From: Hyphomicrobiales bacterium
Lineage (GTDB): Bacteria; Pseudomonadota; Alphaproteobacteria; Rhizobiales; Rhizobiaceae
Length of the DNA stretch: 64,000 nt
Assembly (NCBI GenBank): GCA_900469475.1
Contig: UBXG01000019.1
Coordinates: 1-64,000 of the forward strand
Reading direction: 5' to 3'
A program made the position numbers and the translations under genes. Positions within the stretch are counted from its first letter, which is position 1. Each line of letters begins with the position of its first letter. The notes under the pieces are model-generated. The model saw only the letters and a list, made by a program, of their open reading frames with translations, searched no databases and was not told the origin of the DNA. Of the stretch, positions 8,518 to 16,405 are shown piece after piece.

Positions 8518-9945
8518 TCAGCTTCTGCCGAACTCGTCGACGAGGCGGATGATGTCGTCTTCGCCAAGATAGGAGCCGGTTTGTACTTCGATGAGCTCCA
8601 GCAGGATCTTGCCTGGGTTGGCAAGGCGATGCACTTCGCCGAGCGGGATATAGATCGATTCGTTTTCGCGCAGCATCTGTACGTTTTCGCCGACCGTTAC
8701 TTCGGCCGTACCCTTGACGACGATCCAATGCTCGGAGCGATGGTGATGCTTCTGTAGCGACAGCTTCTTGCCCGGCAGCACGAAGATGCGCTTCACTTGG
8801 AAGCGCTCGCCATTCAGCACCGAGGTATAGCCGCCCCAGGGGCGGTAGGAGGTCGGATGCGTTTCGGTGAGCTTGGCCGTCTTCTTCTCGCTTGCGAGCA
8901 GCTTAACGAGCTTGCCGACTTCCTGGCTGTCCTTGAGATGGCCGACATAGACGGCGTCTTCGCTGGCGATGACGGCGACATCCTCAAGGCCCTGCACGGC
9001 GACGTGCAGGCTATGTGACATGACGAGCGAATTCTTCGTGTTGACCAGCGTCGTGGCACCCGTCGACACGTTGCCGCTTTCGTCACGGCTGCCGACTTTC
9101 CACACCGCATCCCAGCTGCCGAGATCGGACCAGGTGAAGGGCGAGGGAACGACTGCGGCATTGGCCGTCTTTTCCATCAGCGCGTAGTCGATGGAGATGT
9201 CCGGGCTTTTTGCGAAATTATCGGCGTCCAGGCGGGTGAAATCGAGGTCGCGCGTCGATTTGGAGACCGCCTTGCTGGCAGCCTTTTCGACGTCCGGCGC
9301 AAATTCCTTCATCTCGGCGAGAAGCTGGGCGGCCGAGAACATGAACATGCCGGAGTTCCAGTAGAAGCTGCCGCTTGCCACCATCTCCTTTGCCTTTTCC
9401 AGGACGGGCTTCTCAACGAAACGCTTGACGGCATGTGCACCGGTCGAGAGCGCCTTGCCGCTTTCGATATAGCCATAGCCGGTCGCCGGTTCCGTCGGCT
9501 TGATGCCGAAGGTGACGAGCTTGCCCTGCAGTGCCGTATCGCGTGCCAGGCGTACGCAATCATAATAGGTCGCGTTGGCGTCGATCTCGTAATCGGAGCC
9601 GAGGACGTGCATGATAGCGTCCTTGCCGAAAAGCTCGGTGACGAGCGCGGCGGCGGCGGCAACGGCGGCAGCCGTGTTGCGGGCCACCGGCTCCAGCAGC
9701 ACCGCTGCCAGTTTCAGGTCGAGTTCGCGGGCCTGTTCTGCGACCAGGAAGCGGAACTCCTCATTGGTGAGAACGATCGCCGCTTCATAGAGCTCGGGGT
9801 CGGCCACCCGCTCCAAAGTGTTCTGAAACAGCGTCCTGTCGCCGATGAACTGGATGAATTGTTTCGGGGCGGAAGCGCGCGATAGCGGCCACAGCCGTGT
9901 ACCTTTGCCGCCTGCCATGATCACCGGGACGATTTTTGCCGCCAT
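8518..9945 (-). CDS. manC: Mannose-1-phosphate guanylyltransferase/mannose-6-phosphate isomerase
   Basis: A 475-residue bifunctional enzyme of the usual family length. The N-terminus carries the nucleotidyltransferase signature M-A-G-G-K-G-T-R-L-W-P. The C-terminal third is a type II phosphomannose isomerase cupin with K-H-H-H-R-S-E-H-W. It makes GDP-mannose from mannose 1-phosphate and GTP, and may interconvert fructose 6-phosphate and mannose 6-phosphate, feeding exopolysaccharide, LPS and possibly glycan modification. The start has a strong C-A-G-G-A-G ribosome site 10 bases upstream. It is transcribed alone. Some rhizobial literature calls homologues noeJ or cpsB. Confidence 0.92.
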   Translation of the reverse strand: MAAKIVPVIMAGGKGTRLWPLSRASAPKQFIQFIGDRTLFQNTLERVADPELYEAAIVLTNEEFRFLVAEQARELDLKLAAVLLEPVARNTAAAVAAAAALVTELFGKDAIMHVLGSDYEIDANATYYDCVRLARDTALQGKLVTFGIKPTEPATGYGYIESGKALSTGAHAVKRFVEKPVLEKAKEMVASGSFYWNSGMFMFSAAQLLAEMKEFAPDVEKAASKAVSKSTRDLDFTRLDADNFAKSPDISIDYALMEKTANAAVVPSPFTWSDLGSWDAVWKVGSRDESGNVSTGATTLVNTKNSLVMSHSLHVAVQGLEDVAVIASEDAVYVGHLKDSQEVGKLVKLLASEKKTAKLTETHPTSYRPWGGYTSVLNGERFQVKRIFVLPGKKLSLQKHHHRSEHWIVVKGTAEVTVGENVQMLRENESIYIPLGEVHRLANPGKILLELIEVQTGSYLGEDDIIRLVDEFGRS

Positions 9946-10233
9946 GCTTTGCCTCTCCTGGCCATCTCAATTGAAGCCGTCTGACGACGCACAACCATTG
10001 TGCGCCGACCATGCTCCTTCGACAATTTCCATCGCCATTGCGATGTTTTTTCTTAAAGCGCTAGCTCTGATACGTCGAGATCCTAAACATTCGACGACTT
10101 TAGTCCACAAGATCCACTGAAAGTGTGTCGCAGGCACCACTCTGCTTAAAAAAAGCATAAGTCATGGAAAGACTGCTTTCACTACAGATTAAGATAGCAT
10201 TGCTTGTGAGTAATAATTTCAATGCTACATGGA

Positions 10234-11334
10234 TCAAGCTTCCGCCCGGTCTTGCCGCTCATCCTGCGCCGGCGCGTGGTCGGGGCCGTTGCGTCTGTTG
10301 TACCGGATCGAAGACCAAAGCGAGATGCCGATCAGGGCTGCGCCGCCAAGGCCGGTGATGACTTCGGGGATATGCGTCAGCGTCTGCACGTACATGATCA
10401 CCGAGAGGATCAGTATGGCGTAGAAAGCACCGTGTTCGAGGTAGCGGTAGTGGGCGAGCGTGCCCTTTTCCACCAGCATGATCGTCATGGAGCGGACATA
10501 CATGGCGCCGATGCCCAGGCCGATGGCGATGATGAATAGGTTTTGCGTGAGGGCGAAGGCGCCGATGACGCCGTCAAAGGAGAAGCTGGCATCGAGGATT
10601 TCCAGATAGAGGAAAGCGCCGAAGCCGCCCTTCGCCGCAGCGCTCATCGTTCGCTGCGAGGCGTCCAGAAAGCCGGCCAGGACCTCGACGAGCAGGAAGG
10701 TCAGGAGGCCATAGATCGCGGCGTGCAGGAAGGTCGTCGCGTCATCACCGTCGAGCACCGAGGTGAAGATGAGGACCAGGACCAGCACGAAGGCGATTTC
10801 GACGCCCTTGACGGTCGCAAAATGTGCCATCCGCTTCTCGATGAAGCCTATCCAGTGCACGTCCTTTTCATGGTTGAAGAAATAGGTCAGGCCCACCATC
10901 ATCAGGAAGGTGCCGCCGAAGGCGGCGATCGGCAGATGCGCTGCCTGCATGATCTCGGCATATTGCTCGGGCTTCGCGGCGGCGAGTTTCAGCGCTTCCC
11001 ATGGGTTGATCCAGGCGGCGATGGCGACGATCACCAGCGGAAAGACGATCCGCATGCCGAAGACGGCGATGATGATGCCCCAGGTCAGAAAGCGATGCTG
11101 CCAGACCGGCGTCATCTCCTTCAGCTTGTTGGCATTGACGATGGCATTGTCGAAGGAAAGCGAGATCTCCAGCACAGCCAGGACGGCACAGATGAAGAAG
11201 GCTGTGGCAAGGCCGCTGAAGGTGCCGGTGGTGTTCCAACCCAATAGCGCACCGAGCGTAAGGCCGCCGACGGTTACGGCAAAGGCCCAGCCGAAATAAC
11301 CGAGAACGGATTTTGAGGCGGCGGGCGATTTCAT
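10234..11334 (-). CDS. DUF475/TerC-like integral membrane protein
   Basis: A hydrophobic protein of 366 residues with about nine predicted membrane segments and the acidic motif L-S-F-D-N-A-I-V-N-A-N near residue 60, repeated in a related form (A-S-F-S-F-D-G-V-I-G-A) in the second half. This pattern is typical of DUF475, related to the TerC family of metal- or tellurite-associated membrane proteins. I start at the internal ATG (11334) because the upstream 16 residues are unlike the family, whose members begin just before the first membrane helix. Function is unproven. A role in metal export or metalation of exported proteins is inferred from TerC. Confidence 0.85.
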   Translation of the reverse strand: MKSPAASKSVLGYFGWAFAVTVGGLTLGALLGWNTTGTFSGLATAFFICAVLAVLEISLSFDNAIVNANKLKEMTPVWQHRFLTWGIIIAVFGMRIVFPLVIVAIAAWINPWEALKLAAAKPEQYAEIMQAAHLPIAAFGGTFLMMVGLTYFFNHEKDVHWIGFIEKRMAHFATVKGVEIAFVLVLVLIFTSVLDGDDATTFLHAAIYGLLTFLLVEVLAGFLDASQRTMSAAAKGGFGAFLYLEILDASFSFDGVIGAFALTQNLFIIAIGLGIGAMYVRSMTIMLVEKGTLAHYRYLEHGAFYAILILSVIMYVQTLTHIPEVITGLGGAALIGISLWSSIRYNRRNGPDHAPAQDERQDRAEA

Positions 11335-11640
11335 GGATGCGCCCCGCTGGAAATGGAGTGGATATACCCGGATTGCGCGCATAGCCGCATACCGAAGACG
11401 GCATGCGGGTCAGGCATGGTCAAGCTCATCATGGAAAGAAATCCGCCGGCTCATCTGCAGGCGGTACCGACATCGCGAGAGCGCCGTGAAAACTCTCGCC
11501 AGAGGGGCCCGGCACCAAAGTTCAATCCGCTGCCGATGTCAGGAAGGCGCGGAGATGCTCCATAGTTAGTGAAGTTAGGATGCAGGTCAAGAGTTGAAAT
11601 GATGATGGGTGTCCTTGCCCTCGATAATTGAGAAATTCGG
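11335..11640. other. Intergenic region without recognised gene
   Basis: This separates the DUF475 gene from the stress-type promoter at 11641. Short open frames are present on both strands but have no ribosome site or protein-like composition. I see no RNA gene or repeat here. Confidence 0.5.
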
Positions 11641-11665
11641 GGAACCAAACGGAAAAGGCTGCGTT
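11641..11665 (+). promoter_or_regulatory. EcfG/RpoE2-type general stress promoter
   Basis: The sequence reads GGAAC, 16 bases, CGTT. This matches the alphaproteobacterial general-stress sigma factor consensus (GGAAC-N16/17-CGTT) exactly. It points at the small gene starting at 11749, giving a leader of about 75 bases. Confidence 0.65.
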
Positions 11666-11748
11666 TGGCTTTCGGGTGTCTTTGTGACCATCCGCCGCCG
11701 CGGCGGGGTCCTTACCCTTAACAACAGCGTTCAACAGGAGGAACTCCG

Positions 11749-12000
11749 ATGAGTCCAGCACCCATTCACCGCGCGCCGCAGGCGTCAAAACCGGAGCTGA
11801 CGGAACGGCAGAAAAAGGCAAGGCCCAATACGCTTCGCCAAGCCCAGGTCTTGCCGCCTCATCAAGTGGATCTGACACTGCATCCCGTAACCCATGAGGA
11901 CGTGCACGTTCCCGCCCACGTCAACGGTTCGGACCTGTCCCGAGAAGCGCCAGGCGATGCAAATCATGGCAGAAAACAGAAAAATGCGCTGCCGCACTAA
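11749..12000 (+). CDS. Small hydrophilic stress-associated hypothetical protein
   Basis: An 83-residue protein, basic and rich in Pro, His, Gln and Lys, with no hydrophobic segment, no cysteine and no domain I recognise. It probably lacks a compact fold. Support for it being real comes from context. An A-G-G-A-G-G ribosome site sits seven bases before the ATG, and a near-perfect general-stress promoter lies upstream at 11641-11665. An overlapping minus-strand frame (11522-11878) has neither and is judged a shadow. Induction under the EcfG/RpoE2 regulon is an inference from the promoter; no function can be given. Confidence 0.55.
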   Translation: MSPAPIHRAPQASKPELTERQKKARPNTLRQAQVLPPHQVDLTLHPVTHEDVHVPAHVNGSDLSREAPGDANHGRKQKNALPH

Positions 12001-12030
12001 CACAACATGACGGCGGCGCGATGATGATGG

Positions 12031-12507
12031 CTACTTGTGGCGAGGCGCTTTGCCATCGGATGTAAAGCTGCCGTTGAAGCTCATTTCCGGCGATTTGGCC
12101 GTACATTCGATGGCGACCGGCTTGCCAGCGTAAGGATTTGCGAAGGTGCAGGCGCCCTTTGCTGGGACTTGATTTGACATATCGTTGCCGGCACCCGTCG
12201 CGATAACGTCGATCGGCAATTGTGCGGTGCCTTTCTGGTTGCCGGGCTTGATGCCTTTTCCATTGCCACGGAAGCCGAGCATTTTGCCGCCGGATGTGAA
12301 AATGAAAGTCACGGAGCCGTCAGGTGCGGTGACGCTGGCGAGTTCTGCCTTGCATCCCTTGGAGGCATCGAGTTTGCCGACCACGAGCTTGGAACATTTT
12401 CCGCTGACCACGGTGGCGCCCTGTGCCGGAAAATTCTCGACGGTAGCAGCTGCGGTCTGTGTGGCGACCAGCGCTGTCAATCCAAAAGCAATGCCTGCGA
12501 ATCGCAT
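12031..12507 (-). CDS. Secreted hypothetical protein
   Basis: A 158-residue protein with a clear Sec signal peptide: a positively charged start, a hydrophobic run, and a probable A-x-A cleavage near residue 20. The mature part is small and polar, has four cysteines that could form disulfides (including K-C-S-K and G-C-K near the start), and is rich in Gly, Lys and Ser. The ATG at 12507 is preferred over an upstream TTG because an A-G-G-A-G ribosome site sits seven bases before it. It resembles exported rhizobial proteins of unknown function. Periplasmic location is inferred. Confidence 0.75.
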   Translation of the reverse strand: MRFAGIAFGLTALVATQTAAATVENFPAQGATVVSGKCSKLVVGKLDASKGCKAELASVTAPDGSVTFIFTSGGKMLGFRGNGKGIKPGNQKGTAQLPIDVIATGAGNDMSNQVPAKGACTFANPYAGKPVAIECTAKSPEMSFNGSFTSDGKAPRHK

Positions 12508-12682
12508 AAGAGAGGCTCCTTTCAAGCCCGTGCAGATTCGCCGATCAAAATGTGGCAGTCAACCCGAAGCGGTGCACAAGTCGAAAGCCAACAGACGACG
12601 CCCGGATTCAAGGCCGGGCACGTCGGAGTCCGATGGCAGGAATGCCACTGTCGTAAAGTCACTGCGGCCGTTAGGCGACGTT

Positions 12683-12928
12683 TCAATGTTGTTGTGCGGA
12701 TTCCGGAACAAGCTCGCCGATCAACTGCAGCAGGGCATTCTGCCGATTGCCGCCCCCGGCCAGGAATTCATAGAGGGTCATGGTTTTCTCGCTGCCGCCA
12801 TCGACGACATAATCCGCCTGGCGGATAACGTAGACCTCACCGCTCTCGGTGTCGCGGGCGAGATGGAACATGTACTCATCGCCATTGGGCTTGTGGTTCT
12901 TGTAGAACTGCCGCTTCATCACCGTCAT
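12683..12928 (-). CDS. Small conserved hypothetical protein
   Basis: An 81-residue soluble protein with balanced composition and a plausible alpha/beta pattern, such as G-E-V-Y-V-I-R-Q-A-D-Y-V-V. The ribosome site G-G-G-A-G-G lies five bases before the ATG, which strongly supports translation. No signal peptide or membrane segment is present. I do not recognise a characterised family and give no function. It stands alone between two exported hypothetical proteins. Confidence 0.7.
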   Translation of the reverse strand: MTVMKRQFYKNHKPNGDEYMFHLARDTESGEVYVIRQADYVVDGGSEKTMTLYEFLAGGGNRQNALLQLIGELVPESAQQH

Positions 12929-13142
12929 CTCATCCTCCCGTATGATCGATGCGCTGATATGACAGTAGGATGACGGCGCGGCCGGAAGTCAAGCGGCTTG
13001 TAGCGGGAACTTGTGTCGCAGGCTCCGTTCGCCCCCGCAATCGCCGCGAACATCAGCATGTGATTGGCTATCTTCCAAAAGACTATTATTCTCGACCTGC
13101 GCTCGAATTTTTCGGGACGCGGCTAGTTGGAGATCGAAGCAC

Positions 13143-13454
13143 ATGAGAATGATGTTAGCGTTGGGAGCGATTTTGAGCCTGGCATGCGTCTCTGCCGGCG
13201 AGGCGCCTTCGAATTACCAGACCTACCATGGCGGCATTCGTGCCGATAGTGATCCGGTGGTGCTGGCGACCTATGAGAGGGTTCTCGATCGCTGCGAGCC
13301 TGAGGCTTATTCCTGGCACCGTGGCTCTCCGGATCCCAACAGTACCCCTTACTGGCTGGCTCTGCGAAATTGCCTCTATCGTCACGGCTTTGTCGATCGT
13401 GGCGTCTACGCCTATCCGACGACGGCGGTTTTGCGACATTTCCTGGATCGCTGA
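13143..13454 (+). CDS. Small exported hypothetical protein
   Basis: A 103-residue protein. The ATG at 13143 gives a typical signal peptide (M-R-M-M-L-A-L-G-A-I-L-S-L-A-C), whereas the longer frame beginning at 13011 adds a polar, Ser/Arg-rich stretch that would bury it, so the shorter form is chosen. The signal peptide ends in L-S-L-A-C, which could be a weak lipobox. The mature part has two further cysteines (D-R-C-E-P and R-N-C-L-Y) that may form a disulfide. A GGAAC-N15-CGTT sequence about 115 bases upstream is one base short of the usual general-stress spacing. Function unknown. Confidence 0.65.
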   Translation: MRMMLALGAILSLACVSAGEAPSNYQTYHGGIRADSDPVVLATYERVLDRCEPEAYSWHRGSPDPNSTPYWLALRNCLYRHGFVDRGVYAYPTTAVLRHFLDR

Positions 13455-13545
13455 CCGGGCTGCAATTCGCTTCAGGTCAAGGGGTATTTTTCGGTTTGAT
13501 CCGCTTTGGGGATAACCGGACTCTGTCAACCGATAAGAAATAAAA

Positions 13546-13573
13546 AAGGCCTTTCGATTTCTCGAAAGGCCTT
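13546..13573. terminator. Intrinsic terminator downstream of tRNA-Val
   Basis: A 12-bp perfect stem (13546-13557 with 13562-13573), four-base loop and, on the minus strand, a run of six T residues right after the stem. It lies 20 bases past the tRNA 3' end. On the plus strand it may also end the gene at 13143-13454. Confidence 0.85.
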
Positions 13574-13592
13574 GCTTTTCAGCGAATTAGGA

Positions 13593-13667
<75 letters not shown>

Positions 13668-13751
13668 ATCCGATGGCGGCGCATAGATCACAAAACCTTG
13701 GTGGCCGTCAATAGGCTTTTTTTCGGTTTTGTGACGTTGCCGCCGAAAGCC

Positions 13752-14117
13752 CTACGCGGCAAGGAGTTTGTTGACTTCGTCGACCAGTTCGCGGAGGTGG
13801 AAAGGCTTGGAAAGGACCTTGGCATCCTTCGGCGCCTTCGAATCGGGGTTCAGCGCGACGGCGGCAAAGCCGGTGATGAACATCACCTTCAGGTCCGGAT
13901 CGAGTTCGGTAGCGCGCCGCGCCAGCTCGATACCGTCCATCTCAGGCATGACGATGTCAGTCAAAAGCAGCGAGAACGGCTCTTCGCGCAGCCGGTCGTA
14001 AGCGCTGGCTCCATTGTCAAAGGACAAGACCTTGTAGCCGGCTTTTTCGAGTGCCTTCACGAGAAAGCGACGCATGTCGTTGTCGTCTTCGGCAAGAAGT
14101 ATCTTCTGGGTCATCAT
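13752..14117 (-). CDS. cpdR: CpdR-type cell-cycle response regulator
   Basis: A single-domain response regulator of 121 residues. Acidic residues D11-D12, the phospho-acceptor Asp54 in L-L-T-D-I-V-M-P, a T/S position in F-I-T-G-F and Lys in L-S-K-P-F are all present. The sequence is close, as I recall it, to CpdR1 of Sinorhizobium and CpdR of Caulobacter. In those species the unphosphorylated form brings ClpXP to its targets, and the CckA-ChpT relay phosphorylates it, linking proteolysis of cell-cycle regulators to CtrA control. It stands alone and is divergent from the amidohydrolase gene. The first two codons are both ATG; if the second is used the phospho-site is Asp53. Confidence 0.92.
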   Translation of the reverse strand: MMTQKILLAEDDNDMRRFLVKALEKAGYKVLSFDNGASAYDRLREEPFSLLLTDIVMPEMDGIELARRATELDPDLKVMFITGFAAVALNPDSKAPKDAKVLSKPFHLRELVDEVNKLLAA

Positions 14118-14386
14118 CTCTATCGCTAATCAACTTTGTCTTGTTGGACTCGTCCAGCGTTTAGGGTACTGCGGCGCCGTAAACAAGCCGTGAATGGTCA
14201 GCCAAAACGCGCCATTCCAGCATTTGTTCGAAGCATAGGGGCATTCCACGAAAACGTCCTGCGTTTTCGCTGACCGGACATCCGAGAATCCGAATACGGT
14301 GTTTTGGATTAAGGCCATTTCGCTCAAGTTACTATGGACTTGCGGTCATGCAACTGGCAACATGATTATTGCGACAAGTTGTTGAC

Positions 14387-15286
14387 ATGGTAAAGACGTT
14401 GATGTCCGCGGAAATGCGTAGTTTCGAGATTTTCGAGGTATTGGAACCCGCTTCCCAGACGATACCGTTTGTCTACAGTTCACCGCACAGCGGTCGCATC
14501 TATCCTCCCGATTTCATCGCCCAGTCCCGCCTGCAGGGCATCGCTATCCGCCGCTCGGAAGATCACTATGTTGACGAGCTCTTCTGTGCGGCGAGCGCGC
14601 TTGGGGCGCCGTTGCTGCTCGCCAATTTCCCGCGCGCCTATATCGACGTGAATCGCGAGCCCTATGAGCTCGATCCGCGCATGTTCGATGGCGCGTTACC
14701 CTCCTATGCCAACATCAATTCGCTGCGGGTCGCCGGCGGCCTTGGCACGATTCCGCGAATCGTCGCCGAAAACATGGAGATCTATGCGCGCCGCGTGCCG
14801 GTCGAGGACGCGCTGAAGCGCATCGACACCATCTACAAGCCCTATCATGCCACGCTTCGGCGGCTGATCGCGCGCACCCATGTCAAGTTCGGCTTCGGTG
14901 TGCTGGTCGATTGTCATTCGATGCCGGGCAATATCCGTATCGCTGGCAGCAATGCGCGGCCCGATTTCATCCTCGGTGATCGCTACGGCACCAGCGCCTC
15001 GGCCGAGCTTTCGCGCGCCGCCATGCAGATTCTCGAGGAGATGGGCTTCAACGCCGTGCGCAACAAGCCCTATGCCGGCGGCTTCATCACCGAGCATTAC
15101 GGCCGTCCGTCCCGCGGGCTGCACGCCCTGCAGATCGAGGTCAACCGTTCGCTCTATGTCGACGAGACAACGCTCGAGAAGCGCTCGGATTTCGACAAGG
15201 TCGCCGCCGCCATCACGCTCTTCATGAAGCGCATGGCCGAACATGTGGAATCCTACACGGGCGATCCGGCGCTGGCTGCCGAATAG
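14387..15286 (+). CDS. N-formylglutamate amidohydrolase family protein
   Basis: A 299-residue member of the N-formylglutamate amidohydrolase family. Motifs include S-S-P-H-S-G near residue 35, R-S-E-D-H-Y, a D-x-N-R-E segment (I-D-V-N-R-E-P-Y) and D-C-H-S-M-P, which carry the His and acidic residues expected for a zinc hydrolase. The classic reaction is hydrolysis of N-formyl-L-glutamate to formate and glutamate, the last step of one histidine-degradation route. There are no hut genes nearby, so the substrate may differ. The start is uncertain: ATGs at 14387, 14402 and 14414 are all in frame and none has a strong ribosome site. Confidence 0.85.
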   Translation: MVKTLMSAEMRSFEIFEVLEPASQTIPFVYSSPHSGRIYPPDFIAQSRLQGIAIRRSEDHYVDELFCAASALGAPLLLANFPRAYIDVNREPYELDPRMFDGALPSYANINSLRVAGGLGTIPRIVAENMEIYARRVPVEDALKRIDTIYKPYHATLRRLIARTHVKFGFGVLVDCHSMPGNIRIAGSNARPDFILGDRYGTSASAELSRAAMQILEEMGFNAVRNKPYAGGFITEHYGRPSRGLHALQIEVNRSLYVDETTLEKRSDFDKVAAAITLFMKRMAEHVESYTGDPALAAE

Positions 15287-15367
15287 CGATCACCATTCTC
15301 TCTAGCAAGCGTGGAAGGCCGCGGTTCTGCGCTGGCTGTTTCGCCGCGCCTTAACTCCAGACTCAGC

Positions 15368-15446
15368 AAAAAAGAACCGCGCTCGTGGCGCGGCTAAGTC
15401 TAGGGAGGAAACACCCAAGGAGGGTATTTACAGTCAGAAGACTGTA
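15368..15446 (-). ncRNA. mmgR: MmgR/alpha-r8-type small regulatory RNA
   Basis: On the minus strand a 79-base transcript can be drawn. Hairpin 1 is ACAGUC-UUCU-GACUGU (15445-15430). A second small hairpin, ACCC-UCCUU-GGGU, exposes an anti-Shine-Dalgarno loop, and single-stranded UUUCCUCCC follows. The terminator stem 15377-15382/15388-15393 then ends in UUCUUUUUU. A promoter sits just upstream. Length, architecture and position beside a suhB-like (inositol monophosphatase family) gene match the rhizobial alpha-r8 sRNA family (Rfam 'suhB'). The family includes Sinorhizobium MmgR, reported to limit polyhydroxybutyrate accumulation. The CU-rich loops suggest it binds ribosome sites of target mRNAs. 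Assignment is from memory of the family, not a covariance search. Confidence 0.85.
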
Positions 15447-15451
15447 GCTGG

Positions 15452-15480
15452 ATATTGATCTCGCACTGCACAAATGTCAA
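15452..15480 (-). promoter_or_regulatory. Sigma-70-type promoter of mmgR
   Basis: On the minus strand TTGACA (15480-15475) is followed by a 17-base spacer and CAATAT (15457-15452). This places the start at about 15446-15445, exactly at the base of the first sRNA hairpin. Confidence 0.8.
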
Positions 15481-15626
15481 GCATTTTATTGCGGTGCAAA
15501 ATATTTAGGCAAGTTTGAAAACTCTGCCTGATCGGCAGGCATTGCGCCCATTGCGTCATCATCCGGTTTGCTTCATCCGCTATATGCGCTATGGATCGCT
15601 CATCCCATCACCTAATCGGATTGACC

Positions 15627-16400
15627 ATGCTTCCCGATCGCTCGTTCTTCTATCGTCTGGCCGAAGCGGCCAAGGCCGAAACCCTGCCGCGTTTTCGTGC
15701 CGGCATCGACGTGGTCAACAAGGAAGCCACGGGCTTTGATCCGGTGACGGAAGGGGACCGTGCCGCTGAAGAGGCGATTCGCGCGCTGATCGAGGCCGAA
15801 TTCCCCGAACATGGCATTCTGGGCGAGGAGCATGGCAATGTCGGGCTCGATCGCGAGCATGTCTGGGTCATCGATCCGATCGACGGCACGCGCGCCTTCA
15901 TCTCGGGCGTCCCGGTCTGGGGAACGCTGATCGGCTTGCAGAAGAACGGCCGCGCCGTCATGGGTCTGATCGATCAGCCCTTCACGGGCGAGCGCTATTT
16001 TGCCGATGGCAATGGCGCTACCTATTCCGGTCCGGACGGCGAGAGGCGGTTGCGGGTCCGCGATTGCGGCAGCCTCTCCAATGCGATCCTTTTTACCACC
16101 TCGCCGCATCTTTTCGCCGGCGACGAGCTTGCCAAATATCGCGAGATCGAAAGTCAGGTGCGCCTCTTCCGCTACGGCTGCGATTGCTATGCCTATGCGC
16201 TGCTGGCGGCAGGTCATATCGATCTCGTCATCGAGAATTCGCTGAAACCCTATGATGTCGGCGGCATCATTCCGGTCATCGAGCAGGCCGGCGGCATCAT
16301 GACCACCTGGGATGGCGGCCGTCCGGAAATGGGCGGAACGATCATCGCAGCCGGCAGCCGCGCCGTTTACGAGCAGGCCCTGGCAGTTCTATCGCGCTAA
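15627..16400 (+). CDS. hisN: Histidinol-phosphatase/inositol monophosphatase family
   Basis: A 257-residue inositol-monophosphatase-fold enzyme. Metal-binding motifs are visible: G-E-E-H near residue 70, D-P-I-D-G-T-R-A-F near 90, and Y-D-V-G-G at the C-terminal side. The T-R-A-F-I-S-G-V-P-V-W variant is typical of HisN-type histidinol-phosphate phosphatases rather than of SuhB. It would hydrolyse L-histidinol phosphate to histidinol in histidine synthesis. Inositol phosphatase activity cannot be excluded. The ATG at 15627 is chosen over 15591 because it begins at the family's normal N-terminus. It is convergent with the lipase gene, with only five bases between the stops. Confidence 0.82.
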   Translation: MLPDRSFFYRLAEAAKAETLPRFRAGIDVVNKEATGFDPVTEGDRAAEEAIRALIEAEFPEHGILGEEHGNVGLDREHVWVIDPIDGTRAFISGVPVWGTLIGLQKNGRAVMGLIDQPFTGERYFADGNGATYSGPDGERRLRVRDCGSLSNAILFTTSPHLFAGDELAKYREIESQVRLFRYGCDCYAYALLAAGHIDLVIENSLKPYDVGGIIPVIEQAGGIMTTWDGGRPEMGGTIIAAGSRAVYEQALAVLSR

Positions 16401-16405
16401 GTCCT

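Larger units (their letters stand above)
15287..15626. other. Intergenic region containing the mmgR-type sRNA
   Basis: Apart from the minus-strand small RNA and its promoter (15368-15480), the region holds about 145 bases of leader before the hisN-type gene, in which I see no further RNA structure or clear ribosome site. Confidence 0.6.

Noticed and set aside
11522..11878. 118-residue minus-strand frame overlapping the small stress gene
   Set aside because: No ribosome site. It covers the opposite-strand promoter and ribosome site, and its composition is not protein-like.
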